DNA from: Clavibacter michiganensis subsp. tessellarius
Lineage (GTDB): Bacteria > Actinomycetota > Actinomycetes > Actinomycetales > Microbacteriaceae
Reading direction: 5' to 3'
Length of the DNA: 45,791 bases
Assembly (NCBI RefSeq): GCF_021922985.1
Contig: NZ_CP040790.1
Location: 1-45,791, forward strand
A model generated the notes under the pieces. That model was not told the DNA's origin. It searched no databases and was given only the letters and a program-made list of their open reading frames with translations. Positions 40,091-45,791 of the stretch are shown here, piece after piece (position 1 is the stretch's first letter; each line of letters begins with the position of its first letter). A program made the position numbers and the translations under genes.

Positions 40091-40151
40091 GGGATCGCTT
40101 CTCATTCGGGGTAGGTCGTGCGCGGGAGCCGACGGTCGGCCGGCTGAGGGG

Positions 40152-40637
40152 TCAGCGGTGGCGGGGAAAGCGCTGCTGGGCTGTGCGGATGAGGGCCTCC
40201 GCGTCAGTGACAGAGGTCCACCCGGCGGTGGTCACGTGCTTGCCGTGCTCGGTCTCCTTGTAGTGGGAGAAGAAGTGCTCGATCTCCTGCAGGGTCGTGT
40301 CCGGGACGTCGGCGATGTCGTGGATGTCCGCGAAGCGGGGGTCACCGTAGGGGACGGTGAGGATCTTGTCGTCGCCGCCGTTCTCGTCGACCATGCGGAG
40401 CATTCCGACAGGACGCACGTCGATGACGACACCGGGGAAGGTCGGGCGGGGCAGGAGCACGAGCGCGTCCAGAGGATCACCGTCGTCGCCGAGGGTGTCA
40501 TCGATGCTGCCGTAGTCCTGCGGGAACACCATGCTGGTGAACACGGCTCGGTCCAGGCGGATCCGCCCGGTCGCGTGATCGATCTCGTACTTGTTGCCGC
40601 TGCCGCGGGGGATCTCGATGGTGATGTCGAAGTGCAT
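40152..40637 (-). CDS. ppa: Inorganic pyrophosphatase (family I)
   Basis: 161 residues from ATG 40637, with ACAGGAG 6 bases upstream. Motifs: [39 protein letters not shown] (the Asp cluster binding Mg), [25 protein letters not shown]. It hydrolyses pyrophosphate in the cytosol and is strongly inhibited by fluoride through its metal centre. Downstream of the two crcB genes (26-bp gap) and upstream of eno (61 bp). Upstream in-frame residues overlap crcB and are noise. Confidence 0.92.
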   Translation of the reverse strand: MHFDITIEIPRGSGNKYEIDHATGRIRLDRAVFTSMVFPQDYGSIDDTLGDDGDPLDALVLLPRPTFPGVVIDVRPVGMLRMVDENGGDDKILTVPYGDPRFADIHDIADVPDTTLQEIEHFFSHYKETEHGKHVTTAGWTSVTDAEALIRTAQQRFPRHR

Positions 40638-40663
40638 GTCGTCTCCTGTGTCGGGTCGGGGAG

Positions 40664-41035
40664 TCAGAGGTGTGTGCCGAGAGCGATGCCGGCGATCGCG
40701 GAGGCGACGGAGGTGATGAGCATTCCGAAGCCGTAGCCGGCTGCTGTGAGCACCCGCCCGGTGCGGGCGAGGCGGATCGTCTCGTAGCTGGCGGTGCTGA
40801 AGGTGGTGTATCCGCCCATGAGGCCGGTGCCGAGGACCGCGACGGCTGTGGCGCCGAGATGGGTCGCTGCGCCGGTGAGTAGGCCGAGTAGCAATGAGCC
40901 GGTGATGTTGATCGTCAGTGTCCCCACCGGGAGCCGGTACTGGCGAGTTCGGTTGATCGCTCCGTCGAGGAAGAACCGCAAGGCGGCGCCGACGCCTCCG
41001 GCCACGGCGACCACGATCGGGATGAGTACGTTCAT
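40664..41035 (-). CDS. crcB: CrcB/Fluc fluoride channel subunit
   Basis: 123 residues with four transmembrane helices. Conserved motifs [16 protein letters not shown] (pore Asn) and [20 protein letters not shown] (Phe-box and central Na site region) are intact, as is the N-terminal [12 protein letters not shown] with its Arg. Fluc channels export fluoride as dual-topology dimers. Its ATG overlaps the stop of the other crcB by 4 bp; paired crcB genes normally give an antiparallel heterodimer. Confidence 0.95.
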   Translation of the reverse strand: MNVLIPIVVAVAGGVGAALRFFLDGAINRTRQYRLPVGTLTINITGSLLLGLLTGAATHLGATAVAVLGTGLMGGYTTFSTASYETIRLARTGRVLTAAGYGFGMLITSVASAIAGIALGTHL

Positions 41036-41504
41036 GAGTGCGCTCCTCTGGGCCGGAGCGCACGCGCGGTGACGAGACCGATGGTGGTGGCCAGGGCGCC
41101 GGTCACGACCGTGAGCAACGCATACCCGGCGCCGACGAGCGCATGGTCGTCGAGGATCAGGGCGGCCGTGCTGGACGCGAGGGCGCTGTAGGTCGTGAAC
41201 CCGCCGAGCGCTCCGGTCCCCATGAGCAGCCGGGTGGTGCGGCGGCGGCCTTCGTCAGGGCCTCGATGTGCGAGATGCTCCAGCAGCAGCCCGAGTAGGA
41301 GCGCACCGGTGACGTTGATCCAGAAGATCGCCCAGGACACCCGTCGGCGGCAGGGAAGACGTAGCTGATGGTCTCTCGCGCTCCGGTGCCGACCGTGCCG
41401 CCGAGCGCGACGAGTCCGAGGTACCGCCAGCGCAGGTGCACCGGTTGCGGTGAGGTCGTGGGGTCATCGACGTCGACGTCGGGGTCATCAGGCAACTGCC
41501 CCAC
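41032..41504 (-). pseudogene. crcB: CrcB/Fluc fluoride channel subunit with one frameshift
   Basis: Starts at GTG 41504 (MGQLPDDPDVDVDDP), 28 bp after gpmA. RYLGLVALGGTVGTGARETI precedes a frame change at about 41338-41345; after it the other frame reads VSWAIFWINVTGALLLGLLL, MGTGALGGFTTYSALASSTA and on to the stop at 41032. Adding one G in the GGG run restores a normal 157-residue Fluc subunit with a longer polar N-terminus. Either a sequence error or real damage; if real, only the second subunit would work, and the heterodimer would be lost. Confidence 0.85.
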
Positions 41505-41531
41505 CCGTTGCGGCGTCGTGCGATCGCGTGG

Positions 41532-42274
41532 TCATGTTCCCCCCTCGGCAGCGACGGCCGCTGCTGCTTCCTGTGCGTCCGGATCGATGTACTCGCCACC
41601 CCGTGGACCGAAACCCGTCGCCGCATCGAAGCGGTACATGAGGGGCTGCGCGGTGGGGAGATTCAACTGGGCGAGCTCACCATCGGTCAGCTCGTCGACG
41701 CAGGCGCAGACCGCGCGAAGGGAGTTCCCATGTGCGATCAGCACCACTGTCCGACCCAGGCGCAGTTCGGGCAAGACCTGCGCGACGAGGAAAGGCTGCA
41801 CGCGCAAGATGACGTCCGCCAGCGCCTCGGTCCGCCGCACACCGCTGCCCACGGCAGATTCCGCAGAGCCGGCGTACGCCGAAGACGCATCCAGGCTGTC
41901 ACCGACATCCGCGGGGGTCGGCCGGTGCGGGTCCGACGCACCGCGAAGAACCGCTCCTCGCCCAGGACCGTCCGCGCATGCGCTTTGGTCATCCCGGTCA
42001 GCGCACCGTAGTTGCGCTCATTCAGCTCCCACCGCTGCTCGGTCCGCACGTCCAGGCCCAGCACATCCGTCACGACCTCCGCCGTGTGGATCGAGCGCTG
42101 CAGCGTGGAGGTGAGGACCAGATCCGGCCGGATCCCCTGTCTCGCCATCGCAGATCCGGCGCGGCGCGCTTCCGCCACGCCTTGCCGCGTCAACGGGACG
42201 TCCTGCAAGCCCGTGAAGATCCCGGCCGCGTTCGCAGTGCTCTCCCCGTGGCGCAGAAGCACCAGCAGGCCCAT
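41532..42274 (-). pseudogene. gpmA: Phosphoglycerate mutase (2,3-BPG-dependent) with one frameshift
   Basis: ATG 42274 overlaps the usp stop by one base. The N-terminal part has the phospho-His motif LLRHGESTANAAGIFTG, RWELNERNYGALTGMTKAHA and LGEERFFAVRR. At about 41919-41930 the frame shifts; the second part has VVLIAHGNSLRAVCACVDEL and YRFDAATGFG to the stop at 41532. One added base restores a full GpmA of about 247 residues. It interconverts 3- and 2-phosphoglycerate, feeding enolase, and belongs with the fluoride-sensitive glycolytic steps. Sequence error versus decay is unresolved. Confidence 0.85.
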
Positions 42275-42780
42275 CAGAGATCCTGCTGAGGCGGTGACGC
42301 GTGAAATCCGATCGGGTCGGTCGGGATCACGAGCACCGGACGGTGCTGGTGGTGCACCAGCTGCGCGGCGACGGATCCCGAGAAGAACTCGGCGATGCGA
42401 CGCGCTCCACTTCGGCTACCGATGACCAGCATCGACGCATCCCGCTGCTCCGCAGCCCTGATGAGCGCCCGGGCTGGGTCGCCGACTCCGGCCAGGAGCT
42501 CCACGGTTACTCCCGCTCGCGCGGCCACGGCCCGCACTTCCTCTTCCTCTGAGGCGGACAGCGTCCTCGGGGCGGAGTCGTCGGTGTCGGAGTCCAACGG
42601 CTCGAGCATCTCGGACCCGTCGTCCCGAGTCCCGGTATCCACGAACGCAGGATCGACGCTCACGCACACTAGAGACGAACCAAGGCGTGCGGCGTACGAC
42701 GCGGCGACCTCAACGACCCCAGATACGTATCCCGGTTGCAGACCGACCACGATGGGGCCGGTACCGACAGGCTCGGACAT
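42274..42780 (-). CDS. Universal stress protein (UspA family)
   Basis: 168 residues. N-terminal IVVGLQPGYVSGVVEVAASY AARLG and C-terminal LVIGSRSGARRIAEFFSGSV AAQLVHHQHRPVLVIP; the last contains the G-2x-G-9x-GS ATP-binding motif. A variable acidic loop (EPLDSDTDDSAPRTLSASEE) lies in the middle. Usp proteins support stress survival; a uspA gene has been reported with ppaC, eno, gpmA and crcB in a fluoride-resistance operon of Enterobacter cloacae. It is the first gene of this operon; its ribosome site lies in a strong hairpin. Confidence 0.9.
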   Translation of the reverse strand: MSEPVGTGPIVVGLQPGYVSGVVEVAASYAARLGSSLVCVSVDPAFVDTGTRDDGSEMLEPLDSDTDDSAPRTLSASEEEEVRAVAARAGVTVELLAGVGDPARALIRAAEQRDASMLVIGSRSGARRIAEFFSGSVAAQLVHHQHRPVLVIPTDPIGFHASPPQQDL

Positions 42781-42900
42781 CGCTCTCCCTATCTCGGGCG
42801 CGCCTAGCGCGACCAGCTGAGATAGGGACTGTTGTCGACGAGCGTCGAAGTTGGATCCGGCAAGCCCCTCTGCCGGGTCGTGAGACCCCTCAAGTATGCA
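42781..42900 (-). promoter_or_regulatory. Structured leader of the fluoride operon
   Basis: Read on the minus strand there is CATACT (42891-42896 region) as a possible -10 box, then two overlapping hairpins GGGTC/GACCC (42875-42888) and CCGGCA/TGCCGG (42857-42876), which cannot both form. Last comes a strong hairpin with 9-bp arms (42787-42795 / 42819-42827) and an inner CGCGC-TAG-GCGCG stem. Its right arm contains the AGGG of the usp ribosome site. The crcB-motif blocks are absent, so any fluoride response here would use another RNA or protein sensor. Confidence 0.5.
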
Positions 42901-42934
42901 CCTCTCACCCTGCGCATGCGCTCTTCACGATCCA

Positions 42935-42960
42935 TCTCGAAAAGCAATAGCTTTTCGAGA
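42935..42960. repeat. 26-bp AT-rich palindrome
   Basis: Perfect 11-bp arms TCTCGAAAAGC (42935-42945) and GCTTTTCGAGA (42950-42960) around AATA. It lies between the fluoride operon leader and the transposon, and its base content differs from the surroundings. It could be an operator for the operon, a bidirectional terminator or a recombination site. Confidence 0.6.
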
Positions 42961-43091
42961 CACCATGATCTGCGCCTCCGAGCCGCGTCGACTGAGCCTG
43001 TTCACTGGGGGCCGGACGTCTCGTCAAGTCGTCTCACCGCAAAGTGTCTCGAAGAGCCCCACCGTGGGTATTTCTGAGGCAGACTGCTCGG

Positions 43092-43686
43092 GTGAGGCTT
43101 CTGGGATACACGCGGGTGAGCACGACGAGTCAGGATGCGCAGCTCCAGCTCGACGCGCTGGTGAAGGACGGCGTGCAGAAGCGGGACGTGTTCGCCGACG
43201 TCACCTCCGGCAGCCGGGCCGCGATCGATCGGCCGGGGATGAAGAAGCTGCTCGAGTACGCCGAGGACGGCGACACCATCGTCGTCTGGCGCATCGGACC
43301 GTCTAGGCCGCTCGATGCTCGACGTCCTCAGCACCGTGAAGATGCTGCGCGAACGGGGCGTGCAGATCCGCTCCATCTCCGACGGCATCGATCCGGCGAC
43401 GACCTCGGGCCGGCTGATGCTGGGCATGCTCGCGAGCCTGGCCGAGTACGAGCGCGAGCTCATCGTCGAGCGCGTCAACGCCGGCATCGCCGTCGCGCGC
43501 GACAACGGGACCCGCTTCGGCCGCCCCTTGTCGGATCCGGCCGTCATCGCCGACAAGCTCCAGATCGCGACCGATGCGCGAGCCCGTGGCCGGACCGCGG
43601 AGGACGCGGCCCGTCTCGTCGGGTGGAGCCGCGCGACGTTGTACCGGCACCAGTCGAACGCTGCGCGCGAGAGCGCCGCGATGTAG
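43092..43686 (+). pseudogene. Transposon resolvase with one frameshift
   Basis: Starts at GTG 43092: MRLLGYTRVSTTSQDAQLQL DALVKDG, with the catalytic Ser in RVST. After TIVVWRIG one extra G at 43296-43297 breaks the frame; removing it gives RIDRLGRSMLDVLSTVKMLR, then TSGRLMLGMLASLAEYEREL IVERV and the C-terminal HTH TAEDAARLVGWSRATLYRHQ. A normal serine resolvase of 197 residues. As written it would be truncated or inactive. Confidence 0.85.
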
Positions 43687-43694
43687 GTGCCGGG

Positions 43695-45078
43695 GTGGAC
43701 GGGCTCGAGCGGTGGCGCGTTCTTCGACTGCATGTCGAAGACCAGATCCCGCTCGCAGCTCTCGCCCGGACCACCGGGATCAGCGCGCGGACCCTGCAGC
43801 GCTGGCACCACCTCTACTGCGCCGGCGGCATCACTGCCCTCGACTCCAGGTCCCGGATCGACGCGGGCCGGCGGCGGACAGCGGCCGCGACGGTCACGTT
43901 CATCGAACGGCTCGCGCTGACCAAGCCCCGTCCGAGCATCGCGACCCTGCACCGCCTCGCCGCCACGGACGCGCAGCAGCGCGGGGACCCGGTCCCGAGC
44001 TACTCCACGGTGCGGGAGATCGTGCAGGCGCTCGACCCCGCGCTGGTGACGCTGGCCCTGGAGGGGCCGGCGTCGTATCGGGATCGGCACGAGCTCGTGT
44101 ATCGGCGCCGGGCGGAGCGCCCCAACCAGACGTGGCAGGCCGACCACACCGAGCTCGACGTCCTCATCGTCGGCGCCGGCGGGAAGCCCGACCGCCCCTG
44201 GCTGACCGTGATCATGGACGACTACTCCCGTGCCATCTGCGGATACACCGTCTTCACCGGCGCCCCATCGGCGATGAACACCGCACTCGCACTCCGGCAA
44301 GCGATCTGGAGGAAGCCGGATCCCGGCTGGGCGATGTGCGGGATCCCCGACATCCTCCACGTCGACCACGGCACCGACTTCACCAGCCGACACCTCGAGC
44401 ACACGGCCGCGGAGCTGCGGATCCGGATCATCCACTCGCTGTCGGCCGCCCCCAGGGCCGCGGGAAGATCGAGCGGTTCTTCGGCACCATCACCACCGAA
44501 CTGCTCCCGCTCCTTCCCGGACACCTCAGCCCCGGGAACCGACGCCCGGACCCGGTGCTCGACCTAGCCGGCCTCGACACGGCCGTCGGGTCGTTCATCG
44601 CCACCTACAACGACCGCCCGCACAAGGAGCTCGGGACCACACCGCGAACAACCTGGGCCGGTGACGGCTGGCTGCCTCGGATGCCGGAGAGCCTCGTGGA
44701 GCTCGACGGGCTCTTGCTGACTGTGCCGAAGAGCCGCACCGTGCAGCGCGACGGATCCACTTCCAGGGCCAGCGGTACCTCGCCCCGACCCTTGCTCCGT
44801 TCGTCGGCCGGACCGTGACGATCCGGTACGACCCGCGTGACATCTCCGAGATCCGCGTCTACGACCACGACACCTTCATCTGCGTCGCCGTCGACGAGGC
44901 CCACCCGAACCTGCGGATGAGCCTCCGCGACGTCGAGACCGCACGCCGCGCCCGCCGCCGGCAGCTGCGCCGGGAACCTCAACGACCGGATCCCAACTAC
45001 AGCAGCCGTGCCGAGCTCCCCGCGACACCGCCGCCGCCTCGGCGGCCGCGCCTGCGCACCTATGAAGAGGACGGATGA
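43695..45078 (+). pseudogene. DDE transposase (Tn552/TniA/Mu-like) with two frameshifts
   Basis: Starts at GTG 43695 (MDGLERWRVLRLHVEDQIPL). An HTH (LAALARTTGISARTLQRW) precedes the RNase-H catalytic core: first Asp in TWQADHTELDVLIV, second in ILHVDHGTDFTS, Glu in GRGKIERFFGTI. A Mu-type C-terminal beta-barrel (VTIRYDPRDISEIRVYDHDT) follows. Frame breaks: a C short in the run at 44449-44453, and a G short at 44753-44754. Correcting both gives one protein of about 460 residues. It cuts and joins the transposon ends together with the ATPase. Confidence 0.85.
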
Positions 45079-45791
45079 TGCCCGACCGTTCATCACCACG
45101 AAAGAGCACCGGCGGTTCGTCGAGTTCGCGAACGCCGTCCGGAAGGAGCAGACCATCGGGATCTGCCACGGCGATGCCGGCGTCGGGAAGACCAACTCCG
45201 CCCGCCGGTACGCGCACTGGGATGCGCTCGAGCCGTACGCCCAGGAGTGGGGTCCGGCGCGGCGCGGACGACCCGAAGCTCGATGCGGCCGCGAACCGCT
45301 CCCGGGCGGTGTTCTACACGCCCGAAGTCCTGCCCCGGCCGAAGGACCTCATGCGGGAGCTGGACCGCTGGACGGTCCGACCTCGGCATCAGGATCGAGG
45401 ATCACCAGCGCACGATCGGGAAGATCACCGGCACCGCCGGCGATGCGCGCCGGTGGGTCGAGTGCTGATCATCGACGAAGCGGAACGGCTCACGCCCACC
45501 GCCCTCGAGCTCCTCCGCGATCGGCACGACCGTGAGCACCTCGCGATCATCCTCATCGGCATGCCCGGAATCGACCCGCTTCCGTCACTACCCGCAGCTC
45601 TACAGTCGCCTCGGCTTCGCCCACCGCTACCGCGCCCTCGGCCAAGACGAGCTCCTGTTCGTTCTCGACCGCCACTGGAAGCGCCTCGGCCACACCCTGA
45701 ACCCTGACGACTTCACCGACGCGCAAGCCATCGCCGCGATCCAACGCATCACCCGCGGCAACTTCCGACTCCTCGAACGGCTCTTCCCGCA
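45062..45791 (+). pseudogene. TniB-like AAA ATPase, N-terminal part, frameshifted; completes at 1-88
   Basis: ATG 45062 overlaps the transposase end by 17 bp (MKRTDDARPFITTKEHRRFV). The P-loop is ICHGDAGVGKTNSARRYAHW; later pieces in other frames are DDPKLDAAANRSRAVFYTPE, SDLGIRIEDHQRTIGKITGT, Walker B VLIIDEAERLTPTALELL, IILIGMPGID and RFRHYPQLYSRLGFAHRYRA. Frame breaks lie near 45250-45265, 45370-45378, 45457-45463 and 45574-45577. The last frame runs off the window end and continues at base 1. The ATPase selects the target and activates the transposase. Confidence 0.85.

Larger units (their letters stand above)
43045..45791 (+). mobile_element. Tn552/Tn402-like transposon (continues through 1 to about 209)
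   Basis: Resolvase, DDE transposase and AAA ATPase in one direction are the standard set of this group. AAGTGTCTC at 43042-43050 and its inverse GAGACACTT at 204-212 may be parts of the terminal repeats, giving an element of about 2.96 kb across the origin. No flanking duplication was found. All three genes carry frameshifts. Confidence 0.6.

Noticed and set aside
42781..42960. A crcB-motif fluoride riboswitch in front of usp
   Set aside because: The conserved GGCGATGG, AACCGC and GCTGATG...CCTA blocks are absent on the minus strand; only other hairpins are present.
43042..43050. Exact transposon end with target duplication
   Set aside because: The short TGTCTC match to the other end is suggestive, but the flanking 5-bp sequences differ, so the exact ends and a duplication are not supported.

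Overview
The window reads as one complete circular plasmid of 45,791 bp from a high-GC actinobacterium, most likely a Microbacteriaceae member (Clavibacter/Curtobacterium/Rathayibacter-like); the genus cannot be fixed from sequence alone. Circularity is supported directly: the last bases (gene running + to 45791) and the first 88 bases join in frame to complete the C-terminus of a TniB-type ATPase. The backbone supports this: a putative replication initiator (27203-28798, -), a ParA/small RHH partition pair (21636-22576, -) with a repeat-rich centromere-like region upstream, a HicA-HicB toxin-antitoxin pair, an SSB, resolvases and a transfer apparatus.

Layout. 1-7.7 kb: transposon end, serine resolvase, small genes (zinc ribbon, YjzC-like, RHH/YfbU regulator, RHH regulator, membrane protein) and a secreted S1 serine protease coupled to a lipoprotein. 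7.9-20.8 kb: one long minus-strand transfer operon with TcpC-like, TcpD/TcpE-like, VirB4-like ATPase, lipoprotein, VirB6-like membrane protein, a second TcpC-like protein, a cell-wall hydrolase, a ParA/MinD-like ATPase, small membrane proteins, SSB and a secreted HNH nuclease. 21-29 kb: winged-helix regulator, partition, HicAB, VirD4-type coupling protein, Replic_Relax-type protein, a very large inverted repeat and the replication protein. 29-35 kb: accessory genes (HTGPGGG-repeat protein, LCP-family enzyme, LRV/HEAT-like repeat protein, membrane proteins) and gene remnants (resolvase, TrkH).

35.2-42.8 kb is a fluoride-tolerance island and the most interesting part. A fluoride (crcB-type) riboswitch lies at 35302-35360 upstream of a type I glutamine synthetase gene (glnA, +). 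Convergent to it is a tightly packed minus-strand operon usp-gpmA-crcB-crcB-ppa-eno-ilvD: two Fluc/CrcB fluoride channel subunits, spare copies of classic fluoride-sensitive metalloenzymes (enolase, pyrophosphatase, phosphoglycerate mutase), a universal stress protein and, unexpectedly, dihydroxyacid dehydratase. The logic is export of fluoride plus replacement of inhibited Mg-dependent enzymes. Glutamine synthetase and IlvD would extend the known list of protected targets.

43.0 kb through the origin to about 0.2 kb is a Tn552/Tn402-like transposon (resolvase, DDE transposase, AAA ATPase). From about 41.3 kb to 45.6 kb there are many single-base frameshifts (crcB, gpmA, resolvase, transposase, ATPase), each repairable by one base. 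These are either sequence errors or decay, and this matters for whether the first crcB and gpmA work.
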